Assembly (NCBI GenBank): GCA_950295325.1 | Contig: OX485809.1 | Location: forward strand, 6,386,001 to 6,450,000 | Reading direction: 5' to 3' | Source of the DNA: Polytrichum commune | Taxonomy: Eukaryota; Streptophyta; Polytrichopsida; Polytrichales; Polytrichaceae | Length of the DNA stretch: 64,000 nucleotides | Part shown: positions 39,498 through 50,025 of the stretch, piece after piece | Layout: the number at the start of each line of letters is the position of its first letter | Numbering within the stretch: position 1 is the first letter of the stretch | The notes under the pieces: generated by a model | Databases searched by the model: none | What the model saw: only the letters and a program-made list of their open reading frames with translations | Told to the model about the DNA's origin: nothing | Position numbers and translations under genes: made by a program

Positions 39498-39876
39498 CTA
39501 ACAAGTTGTCGCCTTCTTGCATTTTGCACGTGAAAAACTTGCGGCAAGTGAGAATGATATTAGATAAATTATTTGTCTCGTGAATGTTACAAAGGGTCTT
39601 CTATGCTTTTGCAGGTCTTTTGCAACTCTTGATGGACGCAAATTGGTTGTCTACCAAGTTGAGGCCGATAATGAACATGGCCTTCTTGAATGATCTTTGG
39701 TATTCCTTCAACACTTTAGAATCCGCATTTGAAGGTGAAGGTTACTTGGATATGTCCACAATATCCCAAAGATCCATAGATACCAACAACGTTTCAATTT
39801 TGAGCTTTCAAAAATCGAATTTCCCTCCATTCAACTTGTCAATGATTTTAGCAGCCTTGCTTTCAAATGATGTCAT

Positions 39877-40662
39877 CGTACGCTATGTTCAAAACACTTA
39901 AAGTATATATTTCTCACCCTAAATGCCTTATACTTTCATATATCTCAACTTAGATCCTCTACACCTTGTAAAAGTTCTTAAGACACTTAAATCACTCACA
40001 TAAGATCTTCTTCTTCTCAAATGTCTTACACTCTCAAATCATTCAAATAAGATTTTCTACACCTTAGGAGAGTTTGAAAGACATTCAAATCATTCAATGG
40101 GATCTTTATCACCTCAAATGCCTTAAACTCTTAAATCATTCAAATAAGATTTTCTACACGTCAAAAGAATTCAAAAGACACTCAAATCAGTCAAATAAGA
40201 TCTCCTTCACCTCAAATACCTTATACTCTCAAATCATTCAAATAAGATTTTTCATACTGTAAAAAAACTTCTAAAGATACCCATCTTATTCAATGAGATC
40301 TCTTCAACTCAAATAAGATTTTTTTCAAATCAAATGAGTCTTACACTCTTAAAGAATCTTCTCAATACCTTCAAAACTCTCAAAGAAACCCTTAAACACT
40401 CAAAACAATCAAATCAAATCCTTGAAGTCTAAACACCTCCAAACCTCTTAAAAAAACCTCTCAACACTCAAGAAACTCAAATCACATACTTTTGCATCAA
40501 ACATACATTCAAGCCAAAAAAAAAAAAACAAAGACATACTTACAACAATAAAATGCGCCCTCGGACCCCTCCAACGCTCCGAAGCGCCAACTCCTCAAGA
40601 TGCACTCCGCAAACTCAAATAGAATCAAATTTCTAAGTACTTCACTTGTATGGTGGGCCCAT
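39877..40662. other. copia leader, non-coding
   Basis: About 0.8 kb rich in iterations such as CAAATCATTCAAATAAGAT and ACTCTCAAA between the 5' LTR and gag. No gene. Confidence 0.5.
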
Positions 40663-40931
40663 AAGCTATTGGAATAAATATGAAATAAGATTGTACAAGC
40701 ATAGACACTTATACAAAGGCATATGAACAATGCTTGGAGTGAGATGGTCTCATGCTCTCTTTGCTTTGCCCGTTATTATTTTTTATCTCTTCATTGGTTC
40801 ACACAAACAATATGGGAGAACTCATATCCCTCTTTGGACTAGCATGGTCGCATTATTCTAACCTTATTCTTTCTCATGCTTTTTTTCATATTTTTATTAA
40901 CTACGAGCAATCTAATGCTCTATCCTCTACA
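40663..40931 (-). repeat. copia 5' LTR
   Basis: Begins TGTAGAGGATAG in the minus sense. Partner of 30,590-30,856. About 0.8 kb of non-coding leader separates it from the gag start at 39,876. Confidence 0.8.
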
Positions 40932-41159
40932 TAAGTTTGACAGGATGAGCATGTGCAAAGATTTTTTTAATAAATAAAACCTTATAAATTGGGCAATAAC
41001 ATTAAAAGCATTTGGAAACATCATATAGAACACAACTTGTCCAAACGGGTTGGAGATGGACGTATGGGAGTAGCAAGAGCTCAAATGGCTCATAATATCA
41101 ATGCATGTAGACTCCAACAAATTTTGGGTTTACGTGAAAAAAAAATGGCTACCCCATAT
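40932..41159. other. Gap between copia and satellite, no gene seen
   Basis: About 230 bp. A plus-strand frame running through it (KRVGDGRMGVARAQMAHN) has no recognised homology. Confidence 0.3.
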
Positions 41160-43070
41160 GTCGCACACCTCTCCATGAGGAGTGCCCGAAACACCATGGG
41201 CACAAGGGGGACCCCGGAGGGACACCCGGGTCTTGTGGCGCTGTTGGTGAGAGGGCCCAACTGATCCTTGTGTGGGTGAGGACCTCGGGCGTTGGGAACA
41301 CCTCCCACTCACACAAACTAGGAGGCACGAGGGTAAGGCCATGAGCTATGCATAGCTTATGGCGTATAAATTCTAGAATACTCAACAACACCTCAATCGG
41401 AGGTGTGAGCTAGGAGTAATGGCAATTTGAGTGGGGCATTGTCCTGGGACAACGCCTGTCGCAACCCTTGCTAAGTTAGTTTTCCTTCACTTAGCTTGAC
41501 CGCCTTTCCAACCTAGCAAGTGCCACGAGCGCTAACATGCACATCCCACGCACATGCATGGTTTGCTCCCAAAACCGTGGACCTTCAAGCTCATGGCTAG
41601 GTCACCAAACCCTCCTACACATGCATTCGGGACTCTCCCCTTATTAGGTAGCCAATGGCTAAGGTGGACTTCCATCCATGGAAGTCCACTCTTGAGTTGA
41701 TCATCGTGTTGCCAAAACAACACTACAACTACCCGGAGCACATTGCCAAGTATGCTCCGGGGGGGTTGGTCGGCTAAGCCGCCTCACCCCTATAAGCCTC
41801 TAGGACTTTGGGCGGGGCCCCTACCCCACCATCAAGTATCCTTTTGTCTCTCTACAAGGGTTGGGGCCAAGTGGACATTTTCCCTTAGCCGCTGGGGCTA
41901 GAACCCCCCCAGCATTCAGACCACCATAACTTCTACATATGATGTCTGATGCTATTAAGCGACCACTCTATCGTCACCTAATCTTTGCGTAGATGCAGAT
42001 GGACCCCTCACTTGCCTCATTCGGGCAAGTATTGAGGAAGTTATGGCTCTTCAAACCTTGGCAGTCCCGGGCACCACTCCCAGGTCACTGCTGTCCCAGG
42101 GTGCTGTCCCGGGACAGCGCCCCACTCAAATGGCCATATCTCCTAGCTAGCACCTCCGATTGAGGTGTTCCTTAGCATTCTAGAATTCCACCGCCATAAG
42201 CTATTCATAACTTATGGCCTTACCCTCATGACTTTTAGTCCCCGTGGGTGAGAGGCGTTCTCAACGCCCGGGGCCCTCACCCACACTAAGAATACTTGGG
42301 CCCTCTCACCAATGGTGCCACAAGTCCCGGGTGTCACTCCGGGGTCCCCCTTGTGCCCATGGTGTTGTGGGCACTCCTCATGGAGAGGTGCGCGACAATG
42401 CCCTAGTACAACAGTGGCATGGGAGTGGCTCCCGGGACTGCCAAGGTTTGAACATGCATAACTTCTCAATACTTGCCCAAATGGGGCAAGTGAGGAGTCC
42501 ATCGGCATCTATGTGAAGCGTAGATGGAGTGGTTTTTTTTAGCATTAGACATTATACAAGGAAGCTATTATGGTCTGAAGGTGTTGAGGACTTCTAGGCC
42601 CAGCAGCTAAGGGAAAATGTCTACTTGGCCCTGACTCTTGGTAGAGAGACAAAAGGTTTCTTGACGGTGGTGTAGGGGCCCCGCCTAGAGTCCTAGAGGC
42701 GTATATGGGTGAGGTGGTGTGGCCTCACCCACCCGAGGCCGAATGACACGGTCTCCATGGGCTTTGGCCCAATGTGAGGGCATAGTTGCCTAGTATGGTT
42801 CGGGTTGTTGTAGTGTTGCTCCGGCAATGCGATGATCAACATACGATTAAACTTCCATGGATGGAAGTTCACATTTAAGAATTAGTTTCCGATTAAGGGG
42901 TGAGTCCCGAAAGCAAAGTAAGAGGGTTGGTTCTCTCTTATGAACTATAAGGTTCGGGGTAGGAGGAGCTAACCATTAGCATAGCGGAATGTGAAGGGTC
43001 AGCGCTCGTAACCTTTGCTAGGAATGAAAATGGGCAAGATTGTTAAGGGGGCTAACAAGGGTTGCGACAC
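41160..43070. repeat. GC-rich satellite units in mixed orientation
   Basis: Three blocks occur twice in opposite orientation. A is 41,160-41,455 with its inverse at 42,070-42,392. C is 41,455-41,545 with its inverse near 42,985-43,070. B is 41,640-42,068 with its inverse at about 42,395-42,900. The order A-C-B then A'-B'-C' fits a tandem unit C-B-A of roughly 0.9 kb that has been inverted at one junction. B contains a near-perfect palindrome, ACTTCCATCCATGGAAGT. No coding function. Confidence 0.7.
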
Positions 43071-43080
43071 CATACTCACA

Positions 43081-43314
43081 TGTGGATTATGGGGCACAAA
43101 AACTTGCCCTATGCAGGACAAGATACTAATGTTGCTATTGAGAGCTACCATTCTAACTTAAAGGCTATTCTCAAGCAAACAAAAGGTAAAGAACATAGAC
43201 GGAAAGTATACTAGATGATATACAAGGTGAAGAAAGACATTTTATCACACTATTGGTATCAATTTCTACGAAATGCACATGGATTTGTTAGGAATAAGAA
43301 ACAACTCACAATCG
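43081..43314 (+). pseudogene. MULE transposase fragment (right half)
   Basis: Encodes LPYAGQDTNVAIESYHSNLK, the catalytic Glu region, then ILSHYWYQFLRNAHGFVRNK. These parallel IPHAGQNTNAAIESYHSNLK and VVTHYWYGVQCKAFGFVRNK of the MULE at 20.7-20.9 kb. One in-frame stop (TAG) lies after RRKVY. It could be the downstream half of the fragment at 29.9-30.4 kb. Confidence 0.75.
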
Positions 43315-43319
43315 ATGCA

Positions 43320-43420
43320 CATGTAGCTCAATTTTTTTGCCTTTGGCATATATTGGTCTTGAAGAACAACCTTGAACCCTAGGCTATGACAAACGATTCT
43401 TCCATGTCCAAAATTTGTGG
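43320..43420. repeat. 100-bp direct repeat, copy 1
   Basis: From CATGTAGCTCA to CCAAAATTTGTGG. Recurs at 44,103-44,202 with about one change in seven. Both read ALTND/AMTND-PS/SS-KICG in the frame of the MULE relic, so they may be coding remains. Confidence 0.5.
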
Positions 43421-44102
43421 CCAAAGGTGTCTACAGTAGGTGTTGGGGGAGGGGAACACATTTAGCTAAAGATAAAGTCCACGGAAGAAATACAAGAAGA
43501 GTGGGAATATTTGATGGAGATTCATGGTCTACGTTGGTAGTAGGTGCAACAACAAAACCTACAAATGAGACAAGTAGAGGTCTCATTGATGGTGCACATG
43601 AAGTAGTTGGTGAGCCCTCATGATGGCGCATTTTCCCTTCCTAGGCTAACTTGGAGGTGGAGGCAAAGGTCGGCGACAAACATGAAATTCCTCAATCTTG
43701 TCATTGTCGTCATCATTTGTTGTGTCTTGAGTTGGATTGTGGATGACAATGTTCACAAAGACCATGTCAAGGGGGATGGAATCCACAACATTTTTATTCT
43801 GCCGCTTAGGTTTTGGAGTATCCACCCATCATTTGCACGTGGGTTAATTTTGATACCCTTGGGCTCAAACCATTTCCATTTCATTGCCAACTTTAACTAT
43901 GGAGGATAAAAAACATGGAGGCCAATTGGATAAACCTTCATAAAGACACGTATAGTACTTGTGGATTGTTTAGATAACCCAAGTTGGTGTTTGTAAAATG
44001 TCTCCTCATCGGTTGCACCTTCGAGTTACGACCAACAACCATCCAAGCCCATATTGGTATGCACAAAAAGGAGTTCAATTGCAATTGTGAAGTTCAGATA
44101 GA

Positions 44103-44202
44103 CATGTAGCTCAGATTTTTTACCATTAGCATGTATTGGTGTTGAAGAACAACCTTAAACCCTATGCTCTAACAAATGACCCTTCCCTATCCAAAATATG
44201 CG
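44103..44202. repeat. 100-bp direct repeat, copy 2
   Basis: Partner of 43,320-43,420, 783 bp downstream, same orientation. Confidence 0.5.
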
Positions 44203-46358
44203 GTAGAATTTGCAGTGAAAGCCATCCCTAGTCCTTCCTTCCTCTCCCATTCGTACATGACACAGTTTCATCTTCAATTGAACATAGACTTTGCATTTGA
44301 CCACTTGTTTTACATACCTAACTCACTCTCTTTGAAGACCTAGAAAGTGCAACAATCTTTGTCCATATGCTCAAGAGCAACACATGTTGGTACCATAATG
44401 AAGGATGTGAAGTGTAGATATGTGGCTAGTAGAAAGGCTCTCCCACAGTCATCCAAACTCGCAAGCAATACAAGGGAGTGGCATTTCATCAATTTAGCCA
44501 CAGTAGCAGGGTTCCAAGGGGTATTGGAGGGCATAAGGCATGGCTACATTTCCCTGCAGTTATGACCAACGACGTCATGCTCATCAAATGGTATCTTCCC
44601 CCCCAAAAATGGATTTCTTGGACATTATAATTTAAAAAAATGAAGAAGCAAGTACAGTAAATATATCAATAGAAAAAACTATTAAAATGAAGGGCATGTA
44701 CTGATGGAAAGAATTTAAAAAATTGGACAGGACTAAAGGGGATGTAATGGGAAAACAAACATGGGTTATTGAATATGTGTTTGTCATCCAAAGACCTTGA
44801 AGATGACAAAACCAACATGAAGAATAAAATTATGAACAAAATGGGGTCAAATGTGGAATTTCACAGTTGACCCAAAAGGAGAAATTCTAAACCCAAACAT
44901 ACGAAGACAAACAAACTATGACATGCCTCTAAACTGATACGGCAGAGGAAGTGTACATAGAGGCGGAGCATTTGAGAATGCTTGGAGACAAGTGAGGCAA
45001 ATAACATAGAAGACGAAAGAACAAAAATGAGTCTAGAATAATGAAGGAGAGGGAAGGAAGAGAGGCAAAAAGTGATGCAATGGCCGCACAAAAACGTTGG
45101 AGCATAAAGCAAAGAAGATTGAGGTAATTACGCAATGATATTGCAAAGTTTTGGAGTGAAGCACAAAGACCTAGAGCTAAGTGTACAAAAGATAGAAAAT
45201 TCAACCATCCAACAATGAAGTTGGTGGAATTACAAAATACTCATTGAAAACATTGACCTAATCACAAATAACAAAGAAGAAACAACCATTTGGCAACAAA
45301 GTTTGTGGAATTCATAGTAATTCCAACGAAGTGTTGACCTAATTGCAAAAACCAAATGAGAAGAGCATAGAAAAATTGGAGAGTAGTTGCTAAGTGCAAA
45401 ATACTTCAAAGAGACATGAGCACTTACACATTGAAAGCATTGATGCAATGGCCGTGGAGCTCCAAGAGCACCTACACTAGCTAGAGGAGTCGATAGGTAG
45501 AATGATTGTGTTTGGTGTTGGGCGCAATGATCCTGAACATGTGTTGCAATGATCTTGAAGGCAACTCTAATGAAAGTTTTCCAACACCTCCATACTCCAA
45601 TGCATTTGCCCTCTCCTCTCCACCGCGAGTGAAGTACACCCATTCAAAATCTTCTTGAACACCTTAAATTCATTGACAAAACTGCTTCAATATGTGCAAT
45701 TATGTCATGATCCTTACAAATTGTGTGTGATGATCACTATGAAGAACAATTATCCCCCTTTATAGGAGTCACTTGATGGTGTGGCACATGACATTACATC
45801 CATGAGATGATCATGCCCATGTTAAGTATGTTCCATGATTTGATAATACGATTACATATGTCTTTGAGACATGTGTTGTTTCATATACAAAACACCATGT
45901 ATCATGTTCCATCATGTACTTCGCATGGAACATGACAACCCGGATCACTGTAACGGGGGTGGGAATGGTTCTTGTCAAATGCAACAGCTAGCTTTACGTA
46001 CCTGGTGTAAGGGTCACGGATGGGTGCTTCTGAAGAACCAGTTGGTGGCGGCTGGTTTACCCGGCTTCTTCTACAAACCTTGGCTCATATAATGGGAGGG
46101 GATCCCATACCTAGCATAGGGTTCATGTCTTTGGGATTTTTGGCAGACCTAACTTAAAGCATGCAAGTGAAAGTGGAATGCATTCCAGTGAAAGCTTATT
46201 CCCTACCCAGAGGAATAAGATTTGAAGGGAGTAATTCGATATACAATGCAGACACGAATGCACAATGCATATCGCAAACAGGGAGGGCTCAGCAATTTAA
46301 TAGCAATTGTGATTCCTGAAAATGCAGATGCTTTCCCATCTAGATGTCACGACTACAC
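44203..46358. other. Intergenic, no gene recognised
   Basis: Short open frames on both strands (for example 44,929-45,204 minus, 45,230-45,643 minus, 45,871-46,092 plus) show no domain, no splice support and no repeat relation. Confidence 0.35.
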
Positions 46359-46551
46359 CGTTTCTGGTATTTAGTGTCAGAGTTACGCATTGGTATAACA
46401 TTTTATTGGTGAAGGGTTTTTACGAATTTTTACCAAGCAAAGGTGATGATGTTTTATGCCATCCAATCAACCAATTCAACTTTTTGTTGGTTAAACATGA
46501 GATCTTAGTTATAGCACAATGTCACTCCGAATAGTAAGTGACACTAAATAC
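46359..46551. mobile_element. Candidate short MITE, 193 bp
   Basis: Left end GGTATTTAGTGTCA and an inverted copy TGACACTAAATACC at the right, identical over 14 bp. The ends resemble those at 26,183-26,638, so both may be one family. Confidence 0.5.
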
Positions 46552-46627
46552 CATAAAGGTGCAGCTGAAATTGAAAGGCGTTGCATCCTTCGTTTGTGCA
46601 GATGAGAAATTCTTAAAATCACTTCTT

Positions 46628-47072
46628 TCGCTCTGGACGTGTCTCTTCGATCCGAATCCTGATCCAGAAGGGAAGATTTACCAATCGCCAGAAAATAAAT
46701 ATGTACTTCGAGTGAGGGCTTGCACATTTCAAGCTTTCCAGAGCATACATTCGTTACAACACATCCCTCTCAAAAAATGTTCAAAATTTCCTGGTCTGAC
46801 GTATGAGGCATTTGAGCTCTACTCACGTCAAGCAGGAGTAAACTAATGCAGAGATCGGTACTTTACTTATGATCACCTATGGTACTTTAGCCCTTCATCA
46901 ATGTCCTTATTCAGTCTGGACGTTTCTTTGCAGTCCAATTCCTATTCCAGAAGGGAAGATTACCATAGTCACCAGAAAACAATTCAACATTTCCAGTGAG
47001 AACTTGCAGGTTTCGAGCTTCCGGAGAGCTACATTGATTGCAACATGCCCTCTGAAAAATGTTCCAGGACTC
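46628..47072. repeat. Diverged duplication, about 165 bp, in tandem
   Basis: 46,628-46,796 and 46,908-47,070 share CTCTGGACGTGTCTCTTCGA-like, CCAGAAGGGAAGAT and AAAAATGTTC phrases with many differences. No protein function recognised, although 46,538-46,846 is open on the plus strand. Confidence 0.5.
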
Positions 47073-47314
47073 TGAGGTCTAACGTCGAGCAGGAATATTC
47101 CAGCCACCTCGTAGTAAGGGGTGCGGGAGAAAAAATGTGGTCCTAATTTTACACTATCCGACCATTTGCACGCCGAACACTGTCGATGTGGCAACTTGAC
47201 TGATGTATTATCTTCATGTGTCGCTAATGTGAGCCGTGCTTTCATAGGCTGGGACATCAACGATTGCAGCAGGCTAGGCATGCATTCCTCTGAAATGGAT
47301 GGACGCGCTTGGAA

Positions 47315-48888
47315 TCATTGAGGAGGAAGTTTCTCGAAGATAGCGGAGAGATAGATCTCTGGTTTGCGCCGATTAGGCTTGGCACCCACTGCCCACTTGA
47401 TTTTCTTGTAACCGAACTTCATCAATAGGGGTTTGTACACTGTCTCCAACTGCTCCTCGGCACAGAAAAACCGGTCGAGCCAGAAAATGCCGCCTGGGCG
47501 CAGGACTCGGTGGATGTCGAACAGGATGAACTCCAACATCTCTAAGGGCATCCAGTTGCTGAGGATATGCATGGAGTGCACGATGTCCAGTGTGTTGTCG
47601 AAGAACGGAAATCGGTGCGAGACGGTGAGGTGCAAGGACAACAATCCTCGCATGGCAATCATCTCGTTGAATGGGCCATCCAGGTTGAGAGTCGTCGAAA
47701 GGATGGTGACGTTGCGCTCTACCATCCGGGCCGCGAATGTGCCGGAACCTGCACCGATGTCAAGGCCGATCCGAATGCTTCCATTCTTCATCTCGTTGAA
47801 TGGGCCATCCAGGTTGAGAGTCGTCGAAAGGATGGTGACGTTGCGCTCTGCCATCCGGGCCGCGAATGTGCCGGAACCTGCACCGATGTCGAGGCCGATC
47901 CAAATGCTTCCATTCTTGAGTGCCAACACCTGATCAAGTTTCCCAAGCACCCAAATTTCGACACAATATTATTCACTCCGACCCATTCCAGACAAAAAAG
48001 CAAAAAACAAATGGCCTTTGAATGTTGCACGTCTTGAGCTGCTGAAGGACACAACCTTGAAGGAGCATATATAAATATATATATATATCTGTGTGTGTGT
48101 GTGTGTGAGCCTACCAACGCTTCTAAGCTCCGGTTAAGCCAGGACCACTTGAAGCGACATTAGACCAAAGATAGGAGAAGTGTTGATTTCTTGAAAGTCA
48201 TGTCTCTCTGTAGTCATGGTCTTTCATATCTACTACTTTGAATGTATTATCTCAATAAAAACTCTTGCCTTTTTGGAATTACTTAGTGGAGGTAACAAGT
48301 TTGCGTAGCTATATCTCTACTTCGCGCCGGATTGAGCTTGGTACATACTACCCACCGAGTGGGTTGCAAATCACTAGATTCAGCTCAGCAACCTAGCTAG
48401 CAGACACACTTCTACTCTTGTTAGAATCAGTGTGACTAGGGATAATGAATCAAACTGGCACAAGTGACATGGAAAGGACGTACAAGCATGCTTTAATAAC
48501 TGGCTCCGCTTAGTATTTGAACACTCTGATAATAATGCTGCTTACGTAGTCATGACAGAATTAAAGGACCATGACCCATAGTTCTATATCCATTTTCCAA
48601 GATGAGTTCATAGGTCTTAACAGCTTGATATTAACTTGCAGCATAGAGGAGTTTTGGAACTTGGATTGTATCTTACAGAGTCAATGGTGAAGTCGTGTCG
48701 GTCGCGAACGGTGACCCATCGCACCTTCTCCAGTCCATCCAAGTTAAAGCAATTGATGCAGTCGTAATACTTGTCATGGTTGATGCGGTCGTTCAGACAG
48801 AAGAAGCTCTTGCAGTCATAGTGCGTCCAGCTGATAGCTCCATCATGTCCTGGCGCCCACAGGGATTCAGGGTAAGGCGTGGACGACA
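47315..48888 (-). CDS. At1g29790-like SAM-dependent methyltransferase, 3' part
   Basis: Two exons are visible. The upstream one (from about 48,888 to 48,677; 5' edge uncertain) encodes SLWAPGHDGAISWTHYDCKS and ends FTIDS. After an intron (48,676-47,930) the last exon (47,929-47,315) reads VLALKNGSIWIGLDIGAGSG, then RFPFFDNTLDIVHSMHIL, HRVLRPGGIFWLDRFF and a stop at 47,315. These blocks follow the plant methyltransferase family of Arabidopsis At1g29790, whose exact substrate I do not know. The SAM-binding segment is present twice in tandem. I found no exon for the usual N-terminal membrane-anchor part, so the copy may be truncated. No stops interrupt the visible exons. Confidence 0.8.
47660..47917 (-). 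repeat. 129-bp in-frame tandem duplication of the SAM-binding motif
   Basis: 47,660-47,788 and 47,789-47,917 are nearly identical, with an offset of exactly 129 bp (43 codons). Each copy encodes IGLDIGAGSGTFAARM and NVTILSTTLNLDGPF. Differences include W/R after NGSI and A/V after AARM. This suggests a recent duplication. Confidence 0.92.
48067..48107. repeat. Microsatellite (AT)n(GT)n
   Basis: An AT run followed by about eight GT, in the intron of the methyltransferase gene. Confidence 0.85.
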
Positions 48889-49396
48889 CTTGTATGTGAG
48901 CGTAGAACGTAGAGCGGAGAGCGGAGAGCGGAGAGCATAGATGAAATAAAAATAGCAAACCTTCCAGATAAAAATAGGAATGTTTCAAAAATAGACAAGA
49001 ATATATCTGAAATGTTCCAGAATCTGCCAAAATTAGAAAAAATTGGACCTATTTCCGTGGGAATTATAGGTAATAAAATAAACAAAAATGCCCTGAAATT
49101 GAAATGGTTTCACTAAGTTTGGAGACCGCGAGGTGGTTGAATTGTTAAAACCATGGATGATTATAAGAAAAAATCAATGAAAATGGATTTTCTGAGATTG
49201 GTATAATTGAAGAATGAGTCAATCAAAATACAAAGGAATAAAAATAATCAACTTCCTTCGTTTTTATTCATCACTTTTCTCTTTGTCTTATATGTGAGTC
49301 TACTCTATAGCTTGGACTTTAGCAATTATCGTTTGTGGCCGAATAGATTATATATTGGACTCATACCCAACATCATTGTATATACACTTGCATACA
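48889..49396. other. Upstream of methyltransferase, no gene seen
   Basis: Contains GAGCGGA repeated four times (48,912-48,935) and AT-rich DNA. No exon for the missing N-terminus of the methyltransferase was recognised. Confidence 0.4.
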
Positions 49397-49864
49397 ATGG
49401 GTGATGAAAGAGACATGTTTGCTGGATTAAAATGGGATAAGGAAATTAGAAGTCTAGGAGATCCTCATATTCCGGTTAATTTATCGCCGGAATTTTCGTT
49501 TGCTGCTGGAAATCGAAGTAGTGATGACTACGACCTGACTCCATTTTCGCAGTCTACACAAGCATGGAGGTGGAGGACGCGGGAGGAGCAAAAACAACGT
49601 GAGAAAAAAGAAAAGAGGCAGGAAGATGTGCCCGAGAAGGACGCTGATTTGGATGAAGACAAATCGAACGAAACGGAGGAGGAGGTGAAGGTGGAAGGAG
49701 AATCTTCAAAGTCTATTTCATTTCGCGAACGGATGAGAGCTTTGCCGCCGCATCATCTTCCGCTGAAGGATCGAAAGAGAGATAAGACAGTTTCTTATAT
49801 GGATTTGCTTCGACCGGGTCCACCTTCCTCGGAATCATCCAAGAAGTATGCTAAACGAAAATAG
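49397..49864 (+). CDS. Hypothetical charged protein, 155 aa
   Basis: ATG at 49,397 (MGDERDMFAGLKWDKEIRS) to TAG at 49,864. The middle is a charged, probably coiled or disordered stretch (EEQKQREKKEKRQ, ETEEEVKVEGESSK). The end is basic (SSKKYAKRK). I recognise no family. It is a single exon just 3' of, and convergent with, the large transposase-like gene at 50,026-53,680. It could be the last exon of a longer gene. Confidence 0.4.
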   Translation: MGDERDMFAGLKWDKEIRSLGDPHIPVNLSPEFSFAAGNRSSDDYDLTPFSQSTQAWRWRTREEQKQREKKEKRQEDVPEKDADLDEDKSNETEEEVKVEGESSKSISFRERMRALPPHHLPLKDRKRDKTVSYMDLLRPGPPSSESSKKYAKRK

Positions 49865-50025
49865 AGTTGATAGACAAATGATACATTGTAATACGATACT
49901 TTGAATGGAATAAACATAATCATTGAGATTATATCTTTATTATATCAATCAATTATTGTTTCACAAGAGGTCCAGAAATGGACACATATATCATATCCCA
50001 ATGTATTGCTAGGCTGAGAGGAATT

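Larger units (their letters stand above)
30860..39876 (-). pseudogene. copia gag-protease-integrase remnant
   Basis: Gag starts at 39,876 (MTSFESKAAKIIDKLNGG), shows LLVSMDLWDIVD and KMQEGDNLL, and is cut at 39,498. It resumes at 32,829 with DLVNKVKMLADQLA, in frame once the hAT element and one 8-bp duplicate are set aside. Next come a zinc-knuckle remnant (LGHIAYFCYKTK), a protease region with the usual DSG motif reduced to DASKH, a GAG-pre-integrase segment (YRHLGHLNMKGI, FCGSCIEDKQH) and an integrase core (AEHTNRTIVEMAKSML). The frame carries several stops, many at positions where Trp or Gln is expected. It ends near the 3' LTR without reverse transcriptase. Confidence 0.85.
30590..40931 (-). 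mobile_element. Ty1/copia LTR retrotransposon, internally deleted, split by a hAT element
   Basis: Two related LTRs lie in the same orientation at 40,663-40,931 (5', minus sense) and 30,590-30,856 (3'). A purine-rich tract AAAGTGGAAGGG precedes the 3' LTR. Between them are gag, protease and integrase remnants. Reverse transcriptase and RNase H are absent, so the element was non-autonomous. Removing the hAT insertion leaves about 3.7 kb. The LTRs have many differences, which suggests an old insertion. No matching 5-bp target duplication was seen. Confidence 0.85.

Noticed and set aside
43320-44202. LTR pair of a small retrotransposon
   Set aside because: The two 100-bp copies do not start TG or end CA, have no primer-binding site between them and read as MULE protein remains.
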